Below are positions 36,690-46,901 of a stretch of DNA of 64,000 nucleotides, piece by piece (the stretch's first letter is position 1; each line of letters opens with the position of its first letter). Origin of the DNA: Omphiscola glabra (Eukaryota > Mollusca > Gastropoda > Lymnaeidae); the NCBI GenBank assembly GCA_964017045.1, contig OZ024807.1, forward strand, positions 4,588,481 to 4,652,480. Reading direction: 5' to 3'. Position numbers and translations under genes: made by a program. The notes under the pieces were generated by a model, which did no database searches, had not been told where the DNA came from, and saw nothing but the letters and a program-made list of their open reading frames with translations.

Positions 36690-36960
36690 GTGTCTGAACC
36701 ATAGTGTTAGTACCCGAGTCTCTGTATCACTGACACGCTTATTTGCTATTGTCAAGAAAGACTAATTTTATTGCGCGACCTAACCGAAACCCCAAACTAT
36801 TTAGATGGAAGAGCTTGCAATATCCTTCGACCAGTGTCTGCAAAATGACAGTTTATAAATAAAAATAAAAAAGATAAATAGTTAACATACTTACAAGCTG
36901 GTCATACTAGAGGTCAGTAACATTATCTGGCCACAATAGAAACAACAACATTAGAAACAA
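36690..36960. repeat. Segment duplicated at about 53,310-53,530
   Basis: Shared blocks include CTGACA-GCTTATTTGCT, AACCCCAAACT-TTT-AG-TGGA and AAATGACAGTTTAT. The copy at 53.3 kb is not attached to a CRD. Confidence 0.6.
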
Positions 36961-37292
36961 CAACATAGTATATATTTTAAAGGACTCACTGCGTGACACA
37001 TTGGACAGTTTATTGCCAAAGTTACACACAATGATAAAAAATAATATAGCTTGAGAGTTCTATAACAAAGTGTCAGATGAAAGGCGATACAATTTTAAGT
37101 GGCCCACATGTGTCATGTGAAATCTTGTATACATATTCTCAACTTTGAATACTTTTTTTGGGGTGGGGGGTTGGGGGTGCTAAAACCCTTACTAAAAGTG
37201 TCACGGGCAGTGTTTCTTTCAGAAATTTTCCCCCGAGGGGGCACTTTTGACGTTCGGGGGGGGGGGGGGGGCAGTGCCAGTTTTTCAGTGGC

Positions 37293-37470
37293 CAGAGGCG
37301 TAGCTAAGGGGTGGCAGATGGGACATATGTCCCCGGGCGCCAGACTAGCGAGGGCATCTAATCTAATGGGCATAGTGTTAATGGAGGAAAATAATAGGTT
37401 TCAGAGTTTAGCGGGGGGGGGGGGAGGAAGGGGAGGTGTAAAAATGAATCTTGTCCCCTGTCATCAAAGA
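37293..37470. mobile_element. MITE end, CAGAGGCGTAGCTAAGG type
   Basis: CAGAGGCGTAGCTAAGGGG followed by GGGACATATGTCCCCGGGCG matches the left-end layout at 11.2 kb. The right end is not clear, and a poly-G tract follows at about 37,411. Confidence 0.5.
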
Positions 37471-37477
37471 CTCACGT

Positions 37478-37651
37478 CAGTGACGTAGCAGTGTGTGGGG
37501 GGGGGGTGAACATTTGGTCTTCCCAGGTGTCATTTTTTCTTTAGATAGAGCGGCAGGATTTTACGGACATCTGCAGAGTTTCTATCGAGAAAGGTAGCGT
37601 AGCAAAAAAGTTAACCCACCTAGGGTGGCGCTAACACTAGGCACGCCGCTG
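37478..37651. mobile_element. Short TIR MITE, CAG(T/C)G(A/G)CGT ends
   Basis: Left end CAGTGACGTAGCAGTGTG; right end, inverted, CAGCGGCGTGCCTAGTGTTA. About 174 bp, non-coding, with GGTGGCGCTAAC inside the right end. Confidence 0.65.
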
Positions 37652-38089
37652 GGCAGTATATATCAGCACCAAATTTGGCTGTCATGGCAAGTAATTTTTA
37701 TCGGGAAGTAGGGCAGCAGAAAATGTGTGATTGTTTAACAATCAAAAGGTGCATTTTGGAGTATACATGATTCGAATGTTTTGATAAGACTTTCATTTGA
37801 TCGGGGGAAATAATTTTTCAAGCGTCGGGGGAGGCATTATTGCGACCAGTGCCAGACACAAACTAAATTTCTTCTTCTTTTTCTGTCTATTAAGGGCCCA
37901 CGATCAATTTATTGATCATTAAGGCTCCTATGAATGTAGATGGGATTTGCAATGTTTCTGTGCCTGGTGTTGATGCGGATATTTCACTGGTAACAAGAGT
38001 TACCTAGTGAGGGTATCATGCACTGTATTCAATGTATCTTTAAGACATTGTGTGAAGGGGCATTTCAAACGTTCATATATTTACTGTTA

Positions 38090-39190
38090 GATGTCTCGTA
38101 GAAAAATGCGAAGAATACATCAACATACACCAACTATATCTGGACTACAAATCAGGTTATGATAGCATAGACAGGAAATACATGAACGATGCTGTGCTGG
38201 AACTTGGAGTCCTTAACAAACTTACCCGACTCATACATATGACGATGGATAACTACAAAAGTAGAATCAAAGTACAGAGGGAGTACTTCAGGGAGTTCCC
38301 AATCAATCTAGGCCTCAGACAAGGAAATCCGTGTATCATTTTCAACATCACTTTAGAAAAAAGCATTAGAAACATACGTGTGAGCACCTGAGAGGTGGTA
38401 CAGAACAACCATAAGGAACTTTATAAAGCCAGCCACTGCAATACCTGGCCTACACAGACGATATAGCGCTACTTGGTAGAAACAGCATTGATGATATAAT
38501 TAAAACTTTCAGGGAACTTGAAGATGTGACGGTCAAAGCTGGTCTTGATGTAAATAAAGCGAAGGCAATATTTATGATAATGTCAGGAAATACGCACTGA
38601 TGACTTCATCAATATGAACATCTACGCCTTTGAGAGGGTAGCTACTTTAAAATATCTAGGGGTGACTATAAATAAGCAAGAGAAAATACAATCGGAGGTG
38701 CAAGAAAGAATAACAGCATGCAACCGTTCTTATTTCAATTTACAAAAGCTACTTCAAAGCAAAAATCTCGCTAAGGGAACAAAGAAGGCAGTATACACCA
38801 CTATCACAAGACCGGTAGTGAGATTTGGTGCCTACCAGAAAAGCAGAGAACCTGTTGAATATATGACCCGATGATAGACAATTTTGTTTTGGGAATCCGT
38901 ACAAACTAAGAGCTATATCAATTGTACAAATACCCATCCATAGTCACAACAATATTAAAAAAAGGCAGACTGCCCTAGGCAGGACACATTGAAAGGATGC
39001 CGGATTCTGGAGCAACAAAAACGATCTACAGGCAGAAACCTAGGGGCAGACGGCTCACCGGTCGACCAAGACTGAGATGGATTGACGATGTAGAGAAGGG
39101 CTTACAAAGGTTGGGGTTCGCACATGGAGTTGTAAAGCAATGGATCGATCCCAATGAAAGAATGGGGTGGAGCAGGCCAGGGCCCTAAAT
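38090..39190 (+). pseudogene. LINE reverse transcriptase fragment, plus strand
   Basis: The order of blocks is: 'LYLDYKSGYDSIDRKYM' (RT block with the first catalytic Asp), 'YFREFPINLGLRQGNPC' (the LRQG block, with N-P replacing the usual S/C-L), 'LAYTDDIALLGRNS' near 38,450 (YTDD in place of YADD), 'GLDVNKAKA', 'VATLKYLGVTINKQEKIQSE', 'ERITACNRSY', 'KKAVYTTITRPVVRFGA', then 'RRLTGRPRLRWIDDVEKGLQ' at 39,050-39,110 and a short C-terminal tail ending at 39,186. Frameshifts separate about 38,390, 38,600, 38,870 and 38,990. This is the same family as 6.3, 53.9 kb and the window start, but in the opposite orientation to those at 0 and 6.3 kb. Confidence 0.9.
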
Positions 39191-39199
39191 GGGATGAAG

Positions 39200-41650
39200 C
39201 GCCACTGATGTAAACATTTCAGATATTTGGGTGGGAAGCGCTAGAAATAACGATAATAACAGGGCATCACTAACTCTTCCACCAGCACAATAGTAAATAA
39301 ATTCACTCCAATTGGGAGCCCTTAGGGTATGTTTTTTATCGAGAGATACTCCTTAGCTTAGACTCGCCACTTAAAACTTTATAGGCCCCGGAAATTTTTT
39401 GATAAATTCAAAATGCAAGAATGCATATTTTTTTTACATACCGTAGTTAAATTTAGTTTCTCATCATTAAACACTTAACTGTAGAGCAACGGGAGAGATG
39501 CTAGTTAAGATTTTATGTGTCATTTGACCCAAGAGCCATCGTGTGAGGTCTGCAACCCACATAGCTGCATGGGGCCTCGTATATTTTAAGGGCTTAAAGT
39601 TGGGCTGTAATTACATTAAATTATCCACTTTTACTGCTAGGTAGGGAAGGAAAAAACCGAAAAGTAGCACGGATGCCATAAAAAGTCAAGCGACGTCTCT
39701 GCTTGACTAAGTGTGGTATGCAAAAAAAAATTTTAAATTGAAAAGTAATGTATTTTTAAAGTTATTATTTTAAAATATTTTTGGGATCAACTCCATAAAA
39801 TTAATGAATTTACTACAAAATATTTTTCAAAATTAAGAAAAAAGAATTCCTTCCAAAAAGGTATCCATCACAAAAAAGAAATGCTAAAATAGTTTTACAT
39901 TTTGAACGAAAAAGAAAAACCAAAAACATACGTTTATTTCAAAATATTTCCAAGTTTCACCAAAGTCAAAAAGAAAAAAAGCTTTTCTGTACAAAGGGCT
40001 AAAGACTATATCTTTATGGGTTTTCAAAATTGGTATTTATTTAAAAATCATATGTAACCGACATAATTGTTCAGAAGTCAAGAATTGTTTATAAAAGACT
40101 CATATATTTATTAATGTGTGATTTTTTTCCGTATAAAATTAATGTTTCAATTCTCAATCTCAATATTCATTTGATTGAAATGCTAATTAAGAAATTTAGA
40201 CTACTATAATTTGCTTCAGATCATTACAACTTGCCTCTTCGATATTATACTTGAAAACAATTTTTTTACCAATTCCATATAATTTTTTTTGAACAACTAC
40301 CAAAAATGGCATTTACAAGATAATCGAAATACTCGATTTTTTTTTATTCGTTGTTTAAATATATATTATATTCTTTCTACTGGATTATCATCTTAAAATA
40401 TTTCTTTTAAATAGTTCAAACAGCTGGGGAAGATTGTTTATTATTATTATATTAACAGAGAAAAGTCATTGGGGATTTAATAAATAAAGACTATTTTTTA
40501 AATCATTTTACTCTGTTCCCGAAACTGTGTTAAAAAATTAGAAACACTCGATTTAATAATTATGATGAAATGTCCACTATTTGTATGTAACCGGTAAATT
40601 CCTAATTTTTTGTTTTAAAATTTTTATTATTATTATTTTTAAATGTTCATTTTATTTATGTCAGCATACATCTATGGATTAAAATGTTTGCTAAAAATGA
40701 TTTTTTAAAGCATGATACTATTTTACAATATCATTTGAAAACAGATTGCACATGTTTATTTCTTAGCAAGAACTACCGGTATGTTTAATTTACAGACATT
40801 TATATCCATGAAAAGGTAGTTTAATACAGGGTTATTAAAAAGTCTTTCAACTTTTGCAGCTGCAAAATGTAATTAAATAAAAGATACCGATATCTGCGAA
40901 TCAGAAAAAGTAAGATTTAGCTTATGATCAGGAGCGGCCAATTTTCAAAACAATACCATATTTATAATCGATTTCTGCGAGCCTGTAACAAGATTAACCT
41001 GAACGCTATGGATCATCAATATATATCGAACAAAGCGATATTTTATTTGTTCCAATAATTGTAATCGATTAAAGGCACACATTTCAATAACTTTAAAAAA
41101 ATTTATAAAAATTAAATTTAGAGTAGTTTTTTTTTTTTTTTCTTACACATTTTCCCCCGGGGGGGGGGGGGCACTTGACTTGCTCCGGGGGGGGGCAGTG
41201 CTTCCCCGGAGGTATGCCTGAAAGAAACACTGGTCACGGGGCCTGGAAAAGTCAAGCGATGGCTCTGCACCAACCCTAGGGACACCATTGGCCATTTATG
41301 GATAGGCCAACATTTTGCGCATTCTGTATTTCCATTACATTTTTTTTTCTCCAATGTCCAGTATCATTGACGTCACTCACATGTCCGTTTTGTTTATGCC
41401 TTGGTGTTGGCGCTTTGTGTCGGCTTTGGTAAATCAAAAAAGTATTTGAAGATCAATATTTTATATCTTCAAAAATTTGTGTGGACACAATTTTTATGGA
41501 TATATTTTTTGATGGATATATTTGTAATCATTAAGACTGGGGCGCTAAAAACAAACTAAAATATCCGTGACGTATGACAATACATTTTAAATACCGGTAC
41601 AAAATAGGAAATACGCTGCACACATCAGTGTTTACTTGCTCCTCTGGGGA
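39200..41650. other. AT-rich stretch, nothing recognised apart from poly-G and MITE scraps
   Basis: About 2.4 kb without a supported gene. A poly-G tract at about 41,158-41,172 and the GGGGCACTTGACTTGC segment resemble the 37.2-kb repeats. The small minus frame at 41,118-41,354 is derived from it. Confidence 0.55.
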
Positions 41651-41665
41651 AATGATAATTAGATT

Positions 41666-41917
41666 GGGGGGGGGCTGATATCAGGTTAGGTAGAAGGAAA
41701 TAAATGAAACAAAGTATGGGTGTGTGGGGGGGGGCGGCTGATATCAGGTTAGGTAGAAGGAAATAAATGAAACAAAGTATGGGTGTGTGGGGGGGCTGAT
41801 ATCAGGTTAGTAGAAGGAAATAAATGAAACAAAGTATGGGTGTGTGGGGGGGCTGATATCAGGTTAGGTAGAAGGAAATAAATGAAACAAAGTATGGGTT
41901 TGTGTGGGGGGGGGGGA
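41666..41917. repeat. About 58-bp minisatellite, 4 copies
   Basis: The unit starts GGCTGATATCAGGTTAGGTA and contains GAAGGAAATAAATGAAACAA and AGTATGGGTGTGTG, with a variable G run. Confidence 0.93.
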
Positions 41918-42030
41918 GGCGAAAAAAAAGAACGCAAGAAAACAACGAACGTGTCGCCAAGATTCCTTTTTCTGCGAGACACAGTGAAAACAAATTAGAA
42001 TTTAAAATAAACACTTAGCTGCAATGACGT
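41918..42030. repeat. Segment shared with about 50,190-50,290 and 52,450-52,510
   Basis: Common block: GAACGTGTCGCCAAGATTC, followed by a GAA-rich patch. The 50.2-kb copy carries AACGTGTCGGCAAGAACCAT and is split from its left part by a SPIN-like insertion. Confidence 0.6.
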
Positions 42031-42509
42031 ACCCCTAGAAATGTGGTGAAATGACTTCCATAGGTGGATGACCCTCGTATGTTTTTGATGATCGATTCAA
42101 ATGAACCACAAAGGAACGTATTTTCATTAATGTGCGCTTAATCTATACTTATATGTCATGCAAAATAAGTATACAAACAATGCCGTTTGAATGAAACGAA
42201 ACTATTTAGTAAACATCCATTGGCAAAATAATTAAGAGAAATCGAATTCTTACAACTATGTCAAACCAAATGCTCGTAGGTATGGATTCGATCAACTTTT
42301 GAAGATATGAACCTAATATTATTTCTAAGGACTAAAGACATTGGCCTCTCGTTGAGACCTGACATTTCCTGATCATTGCGTATTGATTTGTAGTAAGATA
42401 GATACTATGTTCTTAATGGTTACTACTCATCCTATCAATAGAATAGACGACTGTGATCGATCGATCGATGTATGAAACTCCCCCCCCCCCTCGCCTTTGA
42501 ATATGTACT

Positions 42510-42840
42510 TCCCAGTTGTACGTTGTGGAATGACGTCTCAGCTGTACGTTGTGGAATGGACGTCCCAGCTGTACGTTGTGGAATGGACGTCCCAGCTGTA
42601 CGTTTTGGAATGGACTTCCCCAGCTGTATGTTGTGGAATGGACGTCCCAGCTGTAAAATGTGGAATGGACGTCCCGGCTGTACGTTGTGGAATGTACGTC
42701 CCAGCTGTAGGTTGTGGAATGTACTTCCCAGCTGTACGTTGTGAAATGGACGTCCCAGCTGTACGTTGTGGAATGTACTTCCCAGCTGTAGATTGTGGAA
42801 TGTACTTGCCAGCTGTACGTTGTGGAATGTACTTCCCAGA
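42510..42840. repeat. 27-bp minisatellite, about 12 copies
   Basis: The unit is CAGCTGTACGTTGTGGAATG plus GACGTCC or TACTTCC. The unit length is a multiple of three, so frames of 90 and 124 codons stay open with VPAVRCGMD-type repeats. No start context or flanking coding sequence supports a protein. Confidence 0.93.
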
Positions 42841-43014
42841 TTTACTTTGTGTCCGCCTAGGAGTCTCGTGACGAATGTATATATATATTCAGACTAATTG
42901 ACATCTCCCGGGTAGATGAGATAACGACCTGATTGAAGAAGTAAAGTTTAAAACCAAATTATTAAAGTGTATTAAAGTAAAAAAAAATCGATATTGATGG
43001 CTTTACAATTAAAA

Positions 43015-43145
43015 CTGACGAGGTAAAATGCCGGCTGATCTTTCCACTCGACGGACACTCGGGCATGTGAGCGTTGTGTTTCCCAGAGCGTGACGAGCAT
43101 TGCAAAGAATGGACTACCGATCGAACACAGCTACTAATCTAATCT
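43015..43145. repeat. Segment duplicated at about 53,705-53,835
   Basis: Shared blocks: GATGCCGGCT(G/T)ATCTT, CACTCG, GAGTGACGAG and ACTA-CGATC-AACAC-GCTA. A further shared piece, ATACGCGATAAGGGGGATT, lies at about 43,597 in this copy and at 53,829 in the other. Confidence 0.65.
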
Positions 43146-43164
43146 ACTTAAGAAAATCAATCAG

Positions 43165-43500
43165 CAAACTATCAAGCTAAAGCTCACGAAGTCTTCCCCA
43201 GTGCATCCCCGCTACTCCGAACCGGCATTCAACCACTCCTCCAGTGGTCCTTCTAGTCCGGTGAGGCCGCGAAGCGGCACGCCGGGGGCTTTCTGCCCCT
43301 GAGACAGCCTCACCCACCCTTCCACTCGATTGACTATGTGAGTGAGGCGGCACCAGAGAAGGAACGCCTGAGCAGCCGGGGTGCTGCTTTAACACAGCAA
43401 CCGGGGAGGATTTTCTTGGGCTGGGGTGGATATATTTTACGTCTCTTATGTCCCCTCTTCCCACCCCGGGGAGACGCGTAGGGGTTTTACAGACGCCCTT
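43165..43500. other. GC-rich island of unknown origin
   Basis: The segment is much more GC-rich than its surroundings, with GAGGCCGCGAAGCGGCACGC, CCGGGGTGCTGCTTTAACAC and a TTCCCACCCCGGGGAGACGC end. The 95-codon minus frame is Arg/Ser/Pro-rich without a domain. It may be the 5' leader of a retroelement or part of the duplicated segment that surrounds it. I do not recognise it. Confidence 0.35.
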
Positions 43501-43881
43501 TAATACTAATAATGGGGTTTACGTGGTTTTCTGCGGTGTGACTAATTCACGCCGCAGATGAGAGAGAAAAGAGGTTGCTTAGGAGCACAGCTACAAATAT
43601 ACGCGATAAGGGGGATTAATCATCGTCTGACCACAAGGATGACCATGTCCTAGGAATATTAGTTGCGCAAACATGAACGAACCTCAACATGGGAACTCAC
43701 ACAAGGCGTGGTTGAATAGGGGAGGGGGTAATCGAGACAACTCGTGGCCCCAGTTGAACGCATTACAAGAGCTGGGCCACGTTCCACAATCTAGCAAGGT
43801 ACCGCGGTATGTTAAATAAAACTTGACGGTCAAGCCTGATTTCATCACAGCTCCTGCTTATGATCATATATACATTTAAAA

Positions 43882-44078
43882 CAGCGGTTCTCAACCTGTG
43901 GGTCGTGACCCTTTTGGGGGTCGCGCGAACCTTTCCCAGGGGTCACCTAAGACCATCTGAAAACCCATATAGTCTAAAGTTATGAAGTAGAAACAAAAAT
44001 AATTTGATGGCTGGTGGTCGCCACAACATGAGGGACTGCATTAATGGGTCACGGCATTAATAAGGTTGAGAAACACTG
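43882..44078 (+). mobile_element. SPIN: SPIN-like hAT MITE, copy 1
   Basis: A 197-bp element starts CAGCGGTTCTCAACCTGTGG and ends AAGGTTGAGAAACACTG, with terminal inverted repeats of about 16 bp. It is flanked by ATTTAAAA and ATCTAAAG, an imperfect 8-bp target duplication of hAT type. The interior has GGGTCGTGACCC, GGGGTCACCTAAGACCATCT, GTTATGAAGTAGAAACAAAA and CCACAACATGAGG. From memory these are the diagnostic internal words of SPIN (Space Invader) non-autonomous elements, which are documented as horizontally transferred among tetrapods and to some invertebrates, including a pond snail. Divergence from my memory of the consensus is noticeable but modest. Confidence 0.85.
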
Positions 44079-44454
44079 ATCTAAAGCATACCATATTTTA
44101 AAAAAATCACTAATGCAGAGTACTCGAGTTTGTGCTTTCAATGCGAAAGGCTTTTAGAAAATTTTTGTCTTAAAAAAAATAATCTTAAGTTAATATGGGG
44201 TTTATGGACAAATAATTGTACAACGCTGCTTTGAGCTGAAGCCGAGAGGCAGGTTTGTTCATATTTGCAAAAGGAATGAATTGTTGCGTAATATTTAATT
44301 CTAAAATAATTCTGCTAATTAAGAGAAAGGCCATATATACTATTATATAACATTTATACATATAACTATTTATCAATTTTTTGGTGGGTGGGTGTGGGTA
44401 GGAGCGACTTTTGTGAGTGCGACACGGGAGTCATTTAGTCATGGTTTATAATTA

Positions 44455-44695
44455 CAGTCGAATCCACTTATTACGGACTGCTATTAATATGGAGAATTTA
44501 ATCTCTTATTTTAGTGTATGGCTCGTTCTAAAACAGTACATATCAAAAGACGATACCAAATTTTAAATACAATAAACAAAGAATACGATACTCAAACAAT
44601 ACTAATTACAATTAATAAGTTTTAATATATGTTAATTATATTAAATACACAATCAAAAGAATATGATTAAAACTATTGACTTACAGTTTGGCTGG
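44455..44695. repeat. Dispersed repeat, shared with 63,385-63,592
   Basis: Shared blocks: TTAATCTCTTATTT, AGTGTATGGCTC, AAAAGACGATACCAAAT, GAATACGATACTCAAAC, TTAATAA-TTTTAAT and AAAACTATTGACTTA. The start, ACAGTCGAATCCACTTATTA, could be a pogo/Tigger-like terminus, but I did not find its partner. Confidence 0.75.
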
Positions 44696-45081
44696 TACCG
44701 GTACGATGTTAATACAATGAGCAAAAGTGGTATAAAGGTGAAAAGAAATCTACACACACACAGTAAACAAAGCACTGTCCAGTAGCACAATAATAGCACA
44801 CGCTTCAAGTCTCGTGATAAATGATCTGCCTGCCTTCATTCAATCTTCAGCCTTTTTATAGTCAATTCTACTCATCTTCTAGAACCGCCTGACGCATTGT
44901 TTTCCTGTCTAGTTTTCTCCAGATTCTTCTATAATGTTCTGACTGAAACTGACTATACTAAGCTTGTTTTAAACACGGTTAAAGGGAGACTATTATTTCG
45001 CTAGCCACACCCCAAAAGCGGATTCGAGTTTGTTGACTGCAAGAGGTCATCCACGGGGAAAGCATGAAGCACGTCGTCGCC

Positions 45082-46643
45082 TACATAACACCACGTATCT
45101 CGACCTCGGTTAACTCGCCTACCCTATTAAGTCAACTTCTTTGAAGTGGAACAGCCGAATTATCTATTTTACTTAGCATTTTCATATTGGTTATGTCGAT
45201 TATTTTATGTCACCGAACCCTAATATCTCGAGCACAAAAGGGGACCTAATTTGCCACTTAACGTGGTTATCTCGATTCTCATGACCAATCGTCGCTTTTG
45301 AACTCCACAACAAGAACTAGCAGACAACAAATAAACAATTTTTGCATAATTAAAAATAATTAATTATGCAAAACGGAGCCAGAATGACCAATTCATTGAT
45401 CGTGGGCCCTCAAAATATAGAAGAAAAAGATTATTTATTTCTCAAAATACAGGATTGAAAGAATTCCTAAGTTTATGTCGTAATGATCGTCCTCCTCGTG
45501 TGAACAAAACAGACTATAATAAGTTAATTGTCACTCCTTTACGTAGACAAAGGAAACTAGATGTCCAAATGACACCGAGACCTACCGGCATTGACCGGCC
45601 ACAGGTTTATGGTCTGTTTCCCCACATCCGAAAAATCTATCGGCGCGCACCGCTTAGTGAAGTACCTAATATTATAGACCTATTATTTAAATATAACTTA
45701 CATTTTTATAACATTCGTTAGAAAGTAGGTCTACTAAGTATGGGCCTAAACAAGCTGTCCCAACTGGGTCTAAGACAGCTGTCCTGACAGGGCCTACGCA
45801 AGCTGTCCTAATTGGGCCTAAGCAAGCTGTCCTAACTGAGCCTAAGCAAGCTGTCCCAACTGGGCCTAATCAAGCTGTCCTAACTGGGTCTAGGGACGCT
45901 GTCCTAACTGGGACTAAGCAAGCTGTCCTAACTGGGCCTAGGCAAGCTGTCCTAACTGGGCCGAAGCAAGCTGTCCCAACTGGGCCTAGGAAAGCTGTCC
46001 TAACTGGGTCTAGGGACGCTGTCCTAACTAGGCCTAAGCAAGCTGTCCTAACTGGGCCTAGGCAAGCTGTCCTAACTCGGCCGAAGCAAACTGTCTTAAC
46101 TGGGCCTAAGCAAGCTGTCCTAACTGGGCCTAGGGACGCTGTCCTAACTGGCCCTAAGAAAGCTGTCCTAACTGGGTCTAGGCAAGCTGTCCTAACTGGG
46201 CATAAGCAAGCTGTCCAAACTGGGCGTAAGCAAGCTGTCCTAACTCTAAGACTAAAGTGAGTACTTCACAAATGAAGTATTTAAAATATTACTATTATAA
46301 TCATAAACAGGATACAGTCTATTCTGTCAGTCTTAAGTTAAATCTAATATAAAAGAAGCTAGACCTAGTCTAGACCTAAAACCTATTAGGCTTAGGCGTT
46401 ATAGCCTATTGCCGTAATTATTATTGATTTAAATGATAAAATTAGGCAGAGCCTAAAATTTAGGCTTAATCTAGTGTAATAGACTGATTCTCATTTATTA
46501 ACGCACATCATGCACATAAAAATTTTTCAAGCACATGTTAATATATCGCCGCCATGTTGGTTTTCGTTAATCTCGATCACCGGTTATCTCGACGCTTTTT
46601 GGCAAACCCCGAGGCCGTCGATATCAGTGTGTTCTACTGTAGT
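45082..46643. mobile_element. pogo/Tigger-like non-autonomous element
   Basis: The right end, inverted, reads CAGTAGAACACACTGATATC followed by GACGGCCTCGG. The left end has the diverged match ACATAACACCACGTATCTCG and ACCTCGG. The interior carries more 'TATCTCGA' words on both sides (AATATCTCGAGCACAAAAGG; CGGTTATCTCGACGCTTTTT), which are typical of the subterminal sequence of pogo/Tigger elements inserted at TA. No DDE transposase is present. A frame at 45,455-45,721 ('IDRPQVYGLFPHIRKIYRRA') is not recognisable to me. The right third is filled by a 24-bp minisatellite. Confidence 0.6.
45737..46252. repeat. 24-bp minisatellite, about 21 copies
   Basis: The unit is GGGCCTAAGCAAGCTGTCCT plus AACT. 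Several copies carry TAGGGACGCT in place of TAAGCAAGCT, at spacings that suggest a three- to five-unit higher order. Confidence 0.95.
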
Positions 46644-46901
46644 TGGCTTATGCCAATACATATATCAACCTGTCAGCCAGACACTATAACATCAATCTTT
46701 CCACTCATGCACATTTTTATGGATGCATGATTACACTCTAACGGATTTTTTGCCTTGTATCCATTTTGCCTGCTACAATGATTAGTCAATTTAATAAGAA
46801 AGGGATCACAGTCTCTGTACAATTATTTCAGATAACCAAAAAGGAAAGTCTAATTTAGCAACAAAAATCACCTGCCAAGAGACAGAACTCGCCCTGACAC
46901 A

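Noticed and set aside
42472..42871. Frames of 90 and 124 codons with cysteine-containing repeats
   Set aside because: Generated by the 27-bp minisatellite; two different frames are equally open.
43177..43464. 95-codon minus frame, Arg/Ser/Pro-rich
   Set aside because: A GC island has few stops; the peptide is low complexity without motifs. Kept only as an unknown GC-rich segment.
45455..45721. 88-codon plus frame inside the pogo-like element
   Set aside because: No DDE or CENP-B/HTH motif is visible; left as unknown rather than called a transposase.
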